Made by a program: the position numbers and the translations under genes
Assembly (NCBI GenBank): GCA_024401895.1
Contig: JAKSKE010000018.1
Coordinates: forward strand, 1 to 33,055
DNA: 33,055 nucleotides
From: Bacteroidales bacterium
Lineage (GTDB): Bacteria > Bacteroidota > Bacteroidia > Bacteroidales > UBA932
Direction: 5' to 3'
Shown here: one piece after another, positions 9,057-17,662 of the stretch
How the letters are laid out: every line of letters begins with the position of its first letter
How positions within the stretch are numbered: the stretch's first letter is position 1
Notes under the pieces: model-generated
What the model was told of the DNA's origin: nothing
The model's database searches: none
What the model saw: the letters and a program-made list of their open reading frames with translations, nothing else

Positions 9057-9886
9057 GAACTATTATAAGAATAGCTGCTGTCTTTTCAGCTTTGCTGCTT
9101 ATGGCCTCTTGTGCGCCTAAGCCTTCGATATCGGTAAACAATCCTAAAATAAGTATGAAAGCGGCCGGCGGCAAGACAACCGTCGAGGTGCAGGCCAATT
9201 GCGACTGGGTTGCCAAGAGTGATCAGACCTGGGTCAGCGCCCGCAAGAACGAGTCGGACGGAAGTCTTACGGTTAACGTAAGCAAGAACTCTGCGCCCGA
9301 TCCCCGAACCGCTGTCATTACACTTACCGCCGAAGGAGCAAGCGCTACCATAACAGTTAATCAGGAGCAGAAGAACTCTTTGGTAATAGACGGAGAATTC
9401 TTAGTATATGCTTCAGAAGATGCCCAGGAAACCTCCTTGAATCTGAAGACCAATACAGACTATAATGTCACGATTGCTTCCGGTGCAGACTGGATTAAGT
9501 TCAAGTCCATTACCAAAGGAATCGTGGACACCAAGGCGGTTTTCACCATTCAGGCCAACGACTCATTCGAGAGCAGGACTGCAGACATCACCTTTGAAGC
9601 AGAAGATTGTACTCCCATCAATGCCAAGATTACCCAGTATGGAAAAGCCAGATATATTGGCTTTGGCGTGAAAGGTATAGAATCCTTCCCCTTGCCTGTA
9701 ATAAACAACAACGAGGAAAAGGCATACGTTACTGTTGGAGACAAGGAAACCGACTATGAACCCGGATTGTCTGTCCCCGTTAAGTCTTCTGGTGACAACG
9801 TAACCATAAAAATCTATCAGATGCAGTCTGTGCAGGTGAAAGGCATTTCCGGTATCAACAGCCTCGACTTAACCAAACTCCGTTAG
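9053..9886 (+). CDS. BACON-domain lipoprotein coupled to the C10 peptidase
   Basis: This 277-residue predicted lipoprotein has lipobox MASC (Cys20). Two successive immunoglobulin-like repeats follow. The first (about 24-106) is a clear BACON domain, with SISVNNPKISMKAAGG, CDWVAKSDQTWVS and ITVNQEQ. The second (about 107-195) is a diverged copy with ADWIKFKSI and AKITQYGK. The last 80 residues are unassigned. BACON domains are found in Bacteroidota surface proteins and are proposed to bind carbohydrate or mucin. The ATGA overlap with the peptidase gene implies translational coupling, so it could be a surface partner, tether or inhibitor of that peptidase. The stop codon overlaps that of the convergent reductase gene. 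Confidence 0.85.
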   Translation: MRTIIRIAAVFSALLLMASCAPKPSISVNNPKISMKAAGGKTTVEVQANCDWVAKSDQTWVSARKNESDGSLTVNVSKNSAPDPRTAVITLTAEGASATITVNQEQKNSLVIDGEFLVYASEDAQETSLNLKTNTDYNVTIASGADWIKFKSITKGIVDTKAVFTIQANDSFESRTADITFEAEDCTPINAKITQYGKARYIGFGVKGIESFPLPVINNNEEKAYVTVGDKETDYEPGLSVPVKSSGDNVTIKIYQMQSVQVKGISGINSLDLTKLR

Positions 9887-11202
9887 AGTTTGTCCTGTTT
9901 GAGCTTTTCTATGTAGCGGTCTATGCGCTGCATCTGAAGAGCGATCTTAATACCCTGGGGGCAATGGTGCTCGCACATATTGCAACCAATACAATGGCTG
10001 GCCTGGCGTACTGTCGGGACAGCCTTGTCGTATGACAGCAGGTACTTGCGCTTTATGCTGTTGTATTGTTTCTGCTCGCTGTTTACGGCATATGTCCCCG
10101 CCTTAATCTGGGAATTGTAGAATTTGAAAATTCCCGGAATGTCGATTCCGTAGGGGCAGGGCATACAGTATTGGCAACTGGTGCAATCTACGGTAGGATA
10201 TTCGCGAATCATAATGGCCGCATGCTCCAGCATTTGGAACTGTTCGGGGGTCAGGGGTTCGAAATTGCAGAATGTGCGCAGATTGTCCTCGAGATGCTCC
10301 ATATAGGTCATTCCGCTCAGGGTGGTGAGAATCCTGGGGAAGCTGCCGCAGAAGCGGAAAGCCCAGGAGGCTATGCTCTGTGAGGGATTCTGTTCCTTGA
10401 GCATATCGTGCACGGCAGCGGGAACGTCGCTCAGCTGGCCTCCAAGCAGAGGCTCCATTATGACAACCGGAATGTCGAGTTTTTCAAGCTCGGTGTACAT
10501 ATGCTCGGCAATCACGTCTCCGTGGGTGTGTCGCCAGTCAACGTAGTTCATTTGGATTTGAACAAAGTCCCAATGATATTGTGGGTGTGTGGCCAGCACT
10601 GCGTCAAATCCTTTCTGGTCGCCGTGGTAAGACCAACCCAAGTGTTTGATGCGGCCTTCCTCCCGCTCCTTCATAAAGTATTCGAGCAGGCCGTTATCTA
10701 CAAACCGGTGTTGGAAATCTTCGAAACTGGTAATGCAATGAAGCAGATAATAGTCTATATAGTCGGTCTGGAACACGTCTCTAGACCTCTGGTACATTTT
10801 GTATCCGGCTTCGAAAGGGTATGCGGTGTTGCGGTAGTTCGAGCATTTTGTGGCCAGGAAATAGCTCTCGCGGGGGTGTCTCAGAAGAGCCGTGGCGGTA
10901 GCCTGCTCGCTTTTTCCCATAACGTACAGCGGGGCTGTGTCGAAGTAGTTGACTCCGGCTTCCAAAGCCCTGTCAACCAGTTGGTTGACGGCTTCCTGGT
11001 CTATTTCCTTGATGCCGTCGGCGTTTTCTACAGTGGGCCAGCGCATACAGCCGTAGCCAAGGCTGGAAACTCCGTCCATATTGTAGAGCATCTTTCCCAG
11101 AGGTTCGGTGCTATTCTTTCCGGAACCCTTTATTCCGCAGGCGGTAATACCCAATGCGGCGGCACCTGCTCCGCTTGTCTTTATGAATTGTCTTCTATCC
11201 AT
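9883..11202 (-). CDS. Tat-exported aldo/keto reductase with two C-terminal 4Fe-4S motifs
   Basis: This 439-residue protein has an N-terminal twin-arginine signal (DRRQFIK) leading to a possible lipobox ITAC (Cys22), so it is probably exported and may be lipid-anchored. The aldo/keto reductase barrel follows, with tetrad residues placed at Asp88 (NYFDTAPLY), Tyr93, Lys119 (FLATKC) and His155 (YYLLHC). The C-terminus carries two ferredoxin-like Cys motifs, CTSCQYCMPCP and CIGCNMCEHHCP. It lies two bases after the polyferredoxin gene and is last in the alaS operon. Electron transfer between the two proteins is likely by context. The substrate is unknown. NADPH use by an exported AKR would be odd, so the Fe-S clusters may supply the electrons. 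Confidence 0.9.
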   Translation of the reverse strand: MDRRQFIKTSGAGAAALGITACGIKGSGKNSTEPLGKMLYNMDGVSSLGYGCMRWPTVENADGIKEIDQEAVNQLVDRALEAGVNYFDTAPLYVMGKSEQATATALLRHPRESYFLATKCSNYRNTAYPFEAGYKMYQRSRDVFQTDYIDYYLLHCITSFEDFQHRFVDNGLLEYFMKEREEGRIKHLGWSYHGDQKGFDAVLATHPQYHWDFVQIQMNYVDWRHTHGDVIAEHMYTELEKLDIPVVIMEPLLGGQLSDVPAAVHDMLKEQNPSQSIASWAFRFCGSFPRILTTLSGMTYMEHLEDNLRTFCNFEPLTPEQFQMLEHAAIMIREYPTVDCTSCQYCMPCPYGIDIPGIFKFYNSQIKAGTYAVNSEQKQYNSIKRKYLLSYDKAVPTVRQASHCIGCNMCEHHCPQGIKIALQMQRIDRYIEKLKQDKL

Positions 11203-11204
11203 AA

Positions 11205-12587
11205 TTATACGGTTTTGTGGCTTTGGCGGCCGTTTACGGTAATAGCGCTAATAGGACGGCTGGGGCAGAGATTTTCGCAGGCTCCGCAGCCAATGCAGAG
11301 GTCTTCGTTCACGGTGGGTATGCGGAATCCCGTATCTTGGGTGCGTACCATTCTTATGGCTCCAACAGGGCAGTGCCGGGAGCAGTTTCCGCAGCTCACA
11401 AGGTCTCGGTTTACAACGCACAGGTCCAGGTTGACTTTGGCTACGCCTATGCTTACGGTAAGTTTTTCTCCTTCCTTGAGCTTAAGTATTGCGCCGGTGG
11501 GGCAGACGTCGCTGCAGGCGGTACATTCGGGACGGCAGTAACCTTTCTCGTATCCCATTTGGGGCTGCATAAGGTGCTCGAAGTCGGTTGACGGGCGCAA
11601 TACACCGTTGGGACAGGATTGTACGCAAAGCTGACAGGCGGTGCAGTGGCTGTAGAAATTCTGTGCACTCTGGGCTCCGGGAGGTACGATGCGGTTGTCC
11701 CGATGGGGTACCTGTTTGTCTATTACCGGGGCCAGCTTTCCGTCTTCGGCCTTGAGCGCCGCGCTGGTTGCAAGGAAAGCAATGCCTCCCAGGAAGGCCC
11801 TGCGGCCGGTATCGGCGCTTTCAGCCTTTTCCTTCGGCGCAGCCTTCCTGCCGTATGCGAAACGGTAGGTGATGGCTTTCCCCGAGCATTTCTGAATACA
11901 GTCGAAGCAGGCGACGCAGCGCGAATAGTCTATCTGCCGGTTAAAACTGTCGATGCAGGATGTGCGGCAGCCCTTTTCACACAAATGGCAACCGTTGCAT
12001 TTGCTCTCGTCGATCACTGGCTTAAGGAGGGCATACCTCCCGAAGAGGCTGAGTACCGTTCCCACCGGGCATATATTGCACCAAACCCTTCCCCAGAGTG
12101 CTGCGGCCGTAGCAATGGCAACCAGCGTAACCAGCGCTATTATGGCCACCAAACCCCACCGGGGTTGGAAAACAGACGAAACAATGCGTCCGTAGGCACT
12201 GTAGGGGTCGAGCAGAACAATAATCTGCTGTATGTTGAATACAATGGCAGCTATGATAACAAGAACCAGAGGATAACGTACCCATTTGCGCTCTGCCCTG
12301 AAAGTGAAGCGTTTGCGCTTGCCACGCAGCCGGCTTACTCGTTGGCGGATTGCAATCACAATGTCCTGGAATACCCCCAGAGGGCATATTACCGAGCAGT
12401 AGATGCGGCCGAAAACAAGGGTGAGTACCGTTATGAAGGCTATTGCTATGGCATTCCCGGCCAGGCAGGAAGGCAGGAACTGGAGTTTTGCGGTCCATCC
12501 CAGCCAGTCTTGGCCAATGCCAATGAGAAGCAGTGTGATTCCTACAAAGAATACGGCTGCCGCAATGATTCTGAGTTTTCGTAACAT
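11205..12587 (-). CDS. NapH/NapG-like membrane polyferredoxin (4Fe-4S)
   Basis: This 460-residue protein starts at the ATG at 12587; upstream in-frame codons would overlap fmt and add a non-membrane stretch. Residues 1-225 are a NapH/NosR-type membrane part with about four helices and the cytoplasmic motifs YCSVICPLG and WCNICPVG. Next come CNGCHLCEKGC and CVACFDCIQKC. Around residue 275 there is an internal Tat-like motif (TGRRAFLGGIAFLATSAA). A NapG-like ferredoxin part follows, with CTACQLCVQSCP, CRPECTACSDVCP, CGNCSRHCP and CIGCGACENLCP. It resembles a NapH-NapG fusion that takes electrons from quinol to a periplasmic partner, here probably the adjacent reductase. It is two bases from fmt. 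Confidence 0.9.
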   Translation of the reverse strand: MLRKLRIIAAAVFFVGITLLLIGIGQDWLGWTAKLQFLPSCLAGNAIAIAFITVLTLVFGRIYCSVICPLGVFQDIVIAIRQRVSRLRGKRKRFTFRAERKWVRYPLVLVIIAAIVFNIQQIIVLLDPYSAYGRIVSSVFQPRWGLVAIIALVTLVAIATAAALWGRVWCNICPVGTVLSLFGRYALLKPVIDESKCNGCHLCEKGCRTSCIDSFNRQIDYSRCVACFDCIQKCSGKAITYRFAYGRKAAPKEKAESADTGRRAFLGGIAFLATSAALKAEDGKLAPVIDKQVPHRDNRIVPPGAQSAQNFYSHCTACQLCVQSCPNGVLRPSTDFEHLMQPQMGYEKGYCRPECTACSDVCPTGAILKLKEGEKLTVSIGVAKVNLDLCVVNRDLVSCGNCSRHCPVGAIRMVRTQDTGFRIPTVNEDLCIGCGACENLCPSRPISAITVNGRQSHKTV

Positions 12588-12589
12588 AT

Positions 12590-14977
12590 TTATATTGCCT
12601 TGAATTTTTCGGGTTCTCTCCAGCCTGCCAGGAAAGCTTTCACGTCCATTCGCTTCTTGCCCGACAGTTGCAGGTCGGTTATGTCCAGAGCTCCGTCGGC
12701 AGTGCAAATTGAAAGGTAGGACTTACCGTCCGAGAGAATCTGTCCGGGAAGGCCCGAACGTTCGCTCTTGCGGGCGTAGAAAATCTTGAGCATAACGGGT
12801 TCTTCCTCTTCTTTCTGAAGCATAGTCCAGGCGGTGGGGAAGGGGGACAGGCCCCTGATGAGATTGTAAATGCGGGCAGTGCTTCCGTTCCAGTCTATGC
12901 GGCAGCTTTCCGGCGTGAGTTTGGGTGCAGGCAGCAGAACTTCATCGCCTTGAATGTATTCGGCCTGCTTGCGGGTTTCAATATTATGCTGAATGAGGCC
13001 TTCCACCGTTTGGAGTACAACCTTCGACCCAAGTTCCATAAGACGGTCGTGAACGTCTCCTGCGGTTTCTTCGGGCCCTATTGAACAGCTATCCCTGAAC
13101 AGGATACCTCCGGTGTCAATATGGTCGTCTATCATAAAGCTGGTGACACCGGTTCTCCTTTCCCCGTTTATCACCGCCCAGTTTATGGGCGCCGCGCCGC
13201 GATACTGCGGGAGCAGGGCCGCGTGCAGATTGAAGGTTCCCAGTTTGGGCATCTCCCAAACTTCCCTGGGCAGCATACGGAACGCTACCACTACGAACAT
13301 ATCGGCCTTAAGGTCCCGGAGTTGCTGCAGGAATTCGGGATCCTTGAGTTTCAGGGGCTGCAGAACGGGAATGTTATGCTCTACGGCATATTTCTTAACT
13401 GCGCTTTCGTTGAGCTTGAGCCCGCGGCCGCTGGGTTTGTCGGCCACTGTGACTACTCCCACAACGTTATACCGGTTGCGGACAAGATTGTCCAGTGGAG
13501 CCACAGCGAATTCGGGGGTTCCCATATAGACAATCCTTACGGGATGGAATATTCTCATAATAAGACTCTTTTGTTTACGCCACCATATCTTGAGGTGGTC
13601 CATTTGAATGGTTGTTGCGTCGTGCGTGGCCTTCCAGGTAAGGTATGCCCCTATGGGCGCCATTACCATAGCCGACACGAATGCGCCAATAAGCCCGTCA
13701 ACGGCTCCGTTCGAAGCCAGACGGGTGCCCGAGATGTCGATTACCCAATACAGCACGAAGAATAGAGCGGCAATGATGGCTCCCGTGCCCAGACCTCCCT
13801 TGGAGATGAGGGCTCCAAGCGGAGCTCCTATGAAAAAGAGCAGGATGCAGGCCAGTGCCTGGGCGAACATTTTCAAGAGTTCCACATAACTGTGGGTCTT
13901 GTAGTAAATGTCTATGTAGTTGTTCATAGCCACCGTCTCTATCTCCATTCTCAGATTCTCCAGTTTTGTGGATGCTTCCTCGCAGGCTCTTGCTCCGGCA
14001 GACGGTTCGAATTCCAGGAAATTCTCTGCCGAAAATACCGTAGCGTTCTTGTTGATGAAAGCGGTGTCGAGCTGCTGGGGGAATGAGAAGAAAGGCCCCT
14101 TGGCCAGGAATCGGGCCGACTTCAGGTAAATGCTGTCGAGCCGGTGGGAAACCGAATCGTGAATATGCTTCAGCTGGGCATAATTCATAGACTTCACCTG
14201 GTCGTCGAAGCGGGCGCTGTCCGACTTTTCAAACGAATAGTTGTGCAGGGGAATGACCAGGTCCTGACGGTCGAAGGTAACCCGGTTGAGTTTGAGCAGG
14301 GTGTCCCGGTAATTTATTTCGTTGTCTTCCCTGTACGAACAACCGTCATACATCGAGAACGTAAGGTAGTCCTTCTTTTTGGACATTTTCAATACGGCCG
14401 AATCGGCAATGGTAAGGGATGTGTTTCCTTTGCTTGAGGTATTGTTGTAAACCATTACGTCATACATCATTCCGCTTTTGCCGTCCTTGTCTCCTATCCT
14501 CAGCACGTAGCCTTCAATGCCTTCGTAAAATATTCCCGTGGGAATGTTTATGGCATCCTTGGTGCGGCCAATGTCGTCCCTAAGGGTGAAAATCTCGTTG
14601 TATGCCTTGGGAACCAGATTGTCTCCTATGAAGAAGGCTCCCACGCTTATGAGCAGCGAGGTGCCAATCATAGGTGCCATAACCCTGGTGAGCGGGATTC
14701 CTGCGGCGCGGATTGCCATAAGCTCGTTGTTCTCTCCTAAAGTGCCCATAGTCATTACGGCTGCAAGCAGGGTGGCAAGAGGTATGGCAAGGGGCAGGAT
14801 GGTGCAGGCGCCCCACATAAGGAATTCCAGAATCACACTCATCTTGAGGCCTTTTCCCACGAGCTCGTCTATGTAGAGCCACAGGAACTGCATCATAAGA
14901 ATGAATACAACCACCAGCAGGACCGCCAAGAATGGTCCTACGAAGCCTTTGAGTATGAATCTGTCAAATTTTTTCAT
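12590..14977 (-). CDS. fmt: Fusion ORF: LptF/LptG-type permease joined to methionyl-tRNA formyltransferase
   Basis: One open frame of 795 residues covers two normally separate proteins. Residues 1-473 are an LptF/LptG (YjgP/YjgQ) permease: three helices (about 11-118), a periplasmic beta domain, and three helices (about 370-450). It would help move lipopolysaccharide from the inner membrane. Residues 474-795 are a full-length Fmt, starting MRIFHPVRIVYMGTPEF. It has the catalytic Asn and His in FNLHAALLPQYRG and Asp in DDHIDTGGI, and formylates initiator Met-tRNA. An ATG at 13558 could start Fmt alone (322 residues). In another frame TGA overlaps that ATG, which is how separate genes would end and start. 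The fusion may be real, dual-start, or an indel error. It overlaps alaS by one base. Confidence 0.88.
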   Translation of the reverse strand: MKKFDRFILKGFVGPFLAVLLVVVFILMMQFLWLYIDELVGKGLKMSVILEFLMWGACTILPLAIPLATLLAAVMTMGTLGENNELMAIRAAGIPLTRVMAPMIGTSLLISVGAFFIGDNLVPKAYNEIFTLRDDIGRTKDAINIPTGIFYEGIEGYVLRIGDKDGKSGMMYDVMVYNNTSSKGNTSLTIADSAVLKMSKKKDYLTFSMYDGCSYREDNEINYRDTLLKLNRVTFDRQDLVIPLHNYSFEKSDSARFDDQVKSMNYAQLKHIHDSVSHRLDSIYLKSARFLAKGPFFSFPQQLDTAFINKNATVFSAENFLEFEPSAGARACEEASTKLENLRMEIETVAMNNYIDIYYKTHSYVELLKMFAQALACILLFFIGAPLGALISKGGLGTGAIIAALFFVLYWVIDISGTRLASNGAVDGLIGAFVSAMVMAPIGAYLTWKATHDATTIQMDHLKIWWRKQKSLIMRIFHPVRIVYMGTPEFAVAPLDNLVRNRYNVVGVVTVADKPSGRGLKLNESAVKKYAVEHNIPVLQPLKLKDPEFLQQLRDLKADMFVVVAFRMLPREVWEMPKLGTFNLHAALLPQYRGAAPINWAVINGERRTGVTSFMIDDHIDTGGILFRDSCSIGPEETAGDVHDRLMELGSKVVLQTVEGLIQHNIETRKQAEYIQGDEVLLPAPKLTPESCRIDWNGSTARIYNLIRGLSPFPTAWTMLQKEEEEPVMLKIFYARKSERSGLPGQILSDGKSYLSICTADGALDITDLQLSGKKRMDVKAFLAGWREPEKFKAI

Positions 14978-17589
14978 CAGATTTTACCAAGCAGGATTGA
15001 GAGGGCCTGCCCCAGTCCCGAAAGGTCGCGGCCACCGGCTGTGGCAAGTCCGTTCTGTCCACCGCCGCCGCCCTGAATGCACTTTGCGGCTTCCCTGATT
15101 TCGGCACCGGCATTGCGGCCGGCCTTTACAAGGTCGTCCGAGAACATAAGCAGCAGCTGGGGCTTTGAGTCAATTTCGAAAGCGCCTACGAGAGCTGTGT
15201 TTTTGGCTTCCTTCTGCAAAATAGCTGCGGCTTCGCGAAGAGCTGCGGCGCTTTCGGCTTTCTCTACCGTTATAAGGTTGATTCCGTTTACCGGTTTGGC
15301 TGTGGCCGCAAGCTTTTCGGCAGTTGCACGGGCCTTCTGCTTTGCGAATTCCTCTGCCTGCTTTTTGTAGGCGGCGTTCTCGGAAAGCAGCTTCTCCAAT
15401 GCGGTGTTCACGTCCTGGGGATTGCCCAGCAGGCTCTTGATGTTCTTCAGGGAATCTTCTTCCTTCTTTATGTGGGCGAGGGCCGGGATGCCGCATACGG
15501 CCTCTATTCTCCTTATTCCGGCGGCTATTGCGCTTTCGCTGAGAATCTTGAAGATACCCAGATTGCCGGTGGCGTCGGCGTGGCAGCCTCCGCACAGTTC
15601 AATCGAATCTCCGAATTTGATGACCCTCACGCGTTCGCCGTACTTTTCGCCGAACAGGGCAATGGCTCCCATTTCCTGAGCTTCTTCCATAGAGGCTTCG
15701 CGGTTCTCTTCCTTGGGCGCGTTGGCGCGAATGAGTTCGTTGACCATCTGCTCGGCTCTCTGAATTTCCTCTTCGCTCAGCTTTGCGAAATGCGAGAAAT
15801 CGAAGCGCAGGTAGTCGGGGCCTACGAACGAGCCCTTCTGCTCTACGTGCTTGCCCAGAATCTCGCGCAGGGCATAATCCAGAAGGTGGGTTGCAGTATG
15901 GTTGTTGGTGATTTTTTTCCGGCGTTCCTCATCGACGTGCAGAATGAACCTGCCGTTTGTGAATTCGGGGATGCGCTCGGCAATATGAATTATAAGTTTA
16001 TTTTCCTCTACCGTGTTGGTTATTGCAATCTTTTCGCCGCCGGCAGAAACAATGTATCCGGTGTCTCCCACCTGTCCGCCTTTCTCGGCATAGAACGGAG
16101 TATAGTTGAATACCAGCTGATACAGGGTCTTGCCCTTCTGGGAAACGGTGCGGTAGCGCAGGAGCTTTATGTCCCGCAGCTCGGTAAACGTATAACCTTT
16201 GAACTTGCATTCTCCGGGAAGAAGCTCCACCCAGTCGCCAAATTCGTTTGCGGTGGCGTTGCGGGCGCGTTCCTTCTGCTTTTCAAGCTCAACCTTGAAT
16301 CCGTCCATATCTACGGTGAAACCGTTTTCCTCGGCAATGAGTACGGTGAGGTCGATGGGGAATCCGTAGGTGTCGTAGAGGGTGAAGGCATCGACTCCTG
16401 TAATGGATTTGCTGCTGCCGGCGTTCTTCATACCCTCGTCCAGAAGTTTTATTCCACGGTCAAGAGTGCGAAGGAAGGCAAGCTCCTCTTCGCGGATAAC
16501 GTTTTCTATGAGTTTCTGCTGAAGCGCAAGCTGAGGGTAGGCCTCTCCCATATCTTCCACCATCTGGGGCACGAGCCGGCAGAGGAAGGGGTCCGAGAGT
16601 CCGAGGAAGGTGAACCCGTACCGCACGGCGCGACGCAGGATTCGGCGTATCACGTACCCCGCCTTTACGTTGGAAGGAAGCTGGCCGTCGCAGATGCTGA
16701 ACGAGATGGCCCTTATGTGGTCGGCTATTACGCGCATTGCCACGTCGGTCTTTTCACTTTCGCCATAGCGGTGACCCGAAATCTCGCCAATTTTGTTGAG
16801 GAGCCCGGAGAAGACGTCGGTGTCGTAGTTGCTGTTCTTGCCCTGAAGCACGCAGCAAAGACGCTCGAAGCCCATACCGGTGTCTATGTTCTTGTGGGGA
16901 AGGGGTACCAGATGCCCGTCGGCCATTCGCTGGTACTGCATAAATACCAGATTCCATATCTCAATGACGTGAGGGTCGCTCTTGTTCACCAATTCGGCTC
17001 CGCTCAGGCCGCTCTTCATTTTTTCTTCGGCGGTGCGTATGTCTATGTGAATCTCTGAGCAGGGGCCGCAGGGACCGGTTTCTCCCATTTCCCAGAAGTT
17101 GTCGTGTTTGTTTCCCAGAATAATATGGTCCGGGGCCATATGGCGAAGCCAGGCCTGACGGGCTTCCTCGTCCAAAGAGGTGCCGTCCTGGTCACTGCCC
17201 TCGAAAACGGTGGCATACAGCAGGCTCTTGTCTATTTTATAAACTTCGGTGAGAAGTTCCCAGGCCATATCTATGGCTTTGTCCTTGAAGTAATCTCCGA
17301 AACTCCAGTTACCCAGCATTTCGAACATTGTGTGGTGGTAGGTGTCGTGGCCTACCTCTTCAAGGTCGTTGTGCTTGCCCGACACGCGCAGACATTTCTG
17401 TGAGTCTGCGGCGCGGAAGAACTTGGGGGCGTCATTCCCGAGGAAAATATCCTTGAACTGGTTCATTCCCGCGTTTGTGAACATTAGCGTGGGGTCGTTC
17501 TTTATAACCATAGGAGCCGACGGAACTATGGTATGTCCCTTGGCCTCGAAAAAGTCTAGAAAAGTCTTGCGGATTTCTTTTGCTGTCAT
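14977..17589 (-). CDS. alaS: Alanyl-tRNA synthetase
   Basis: This 870-residue enzyme attaches alanine to tRNA-Ala in the cytoplasm. The class II catalytic domain begins at the N-terminus (FLDFFEAKGHTIVPSAP, FTNAGMNQFKDIF, FERLCCVLQGK). The editing domain has the zinc motif His564-x3-His568 (HTATH) and Cys666-x3-His670 (CGGCH). The C-Ala domain ends with the Gly-rich GGGGGQNGLATAGGRD. Length is normal. It is first in a - strand operon with the permease-fmt fusion, polyferredoxin and reductase, overlapping the fusion by one base (TGATG). Its start faces the divergent M23 gene across 73 bases that hold promoter boxes for both directions. Confidence 0.98.
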   Translation of the reverse strand: MTAKEIRKTFLDFFEAKGHTIVPSAPMVIKNDPTLMFTNAGMNQFKDIFLGNDAPKFFRAADSQKCLRVSGKHNDLEEVGHDTYHHTMFEMLGNWSFGDYFKDKAIDMAWELLTEVYKIDKSLLYATVFEGSDQDGTSLDEEARQAWLRHMAPDHIILGNKHDNFWEMGETGPCGPCSEIHIDIRTAEEKMKSGLSGAELVNKSDPHVIEIWNLVFMQYQRMADGHLVPLPHKNIDTGMGFERLCCVLQGKNSNYDTDVFSGLLNKIGEISGHRYGESEKTDVAMRVIADHIRAISFSICDGQLPSNVKAGYVIRRILRRAVRYGFTFLGLSDPFLCRLVPQMVEDMGEAYPQLALQQKLIENVIREEELAFLRTLDRGIKLLDEGMKNAGSSKSITGVDAFTLYDTYGFPIDLTVLIAEENGFTVDMDGFKVELEKQKERARNATANEFGDWVELLPGECKFKGYTFTELRDIKLLRYRTVSQKGKTLYQLVFNYTPFYAEKGGQVGDTGYIVSAGGEKIAITNTVEENKLIIHIAERIPEFTNGRFILHVDEERRKKITNNHTATHLLDYALREILGKHVEQKGSFVGPDYLRFDFSHFAKLSEEEIQRAEQMVNELIRANAPKEENREASMEEAQEMGAIALFGEKYGERVRVIKFGDSIELCGGCHADATGNLGIFKILSESAIAAGIRRIEAVCGIPALAHIKKEEDSLKNIKSLLGNPQDVNTALEKLLSENAAYKKQAEEFAKQKARATAEKLAATAKPVNGINLITVEKAESAAALREAAAILQKEAKNTALVGAFEIDSKPQLLLMFSDDLVKAGRNAGAEIREAAKCIQGGGGGQNGLATAGGRDLSGLGQALSILLGKI

Positions 17590-17619
17590 ATCAATGTCCT
17601 ACTATATAATACAAGAGTA

Positions 17620-17627
17620 CAAAAATA
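17620..17627 (-). promoter_or_regulatory. -7 box for the alaS operon
   Basis: Read on the - strand this is TATTTTTG, an exact TAnnTTTG match, about 30 bases before the alaS ATG. No clear -33 TTTG is found at normal spacing. It sits in the 73-base divergent gap, which must hold a promoter for this strand. Confidence 0.5.
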
Positions 17628-17648
17628 AGATAATTTCTGGTAATTTAG

Positions 17649-17656
17649 TATATTTG
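17649..17656 (+). promoter_or_regulatory. -7 box for the M23 peptidase operon
   Basis: TATATTTG is an exact TAnnTTTG match ending six bases before the ATG at 17663. If the usual spacing holds, transcription starts only three or four bases before the start codon, giving a nearly leaderless mRNA. No convincing -33 element is seen. Confidence 0.45.
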
Positions 17657-17662
17657 TGGGAT

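Noticed and set aside
10408..11541. 377-codon + strand ORF
   Set aside because: It is antisense to the aldo/keto reductase and polyferredoxin, both of which have strong motif support; no domain is seen in the + strand translation.
11619..12584. 321-codon + strand ORF
   Set aside because: Shadow of the polyferredoxin gene; no start context or recognisable domain.
15472..17058. 528-codon + strand ORF
   Set aside because: Shadow of alaS, caused by its GC-rich codon pattern; the - strand frame is a clear alanyl-tRNA synthetase.
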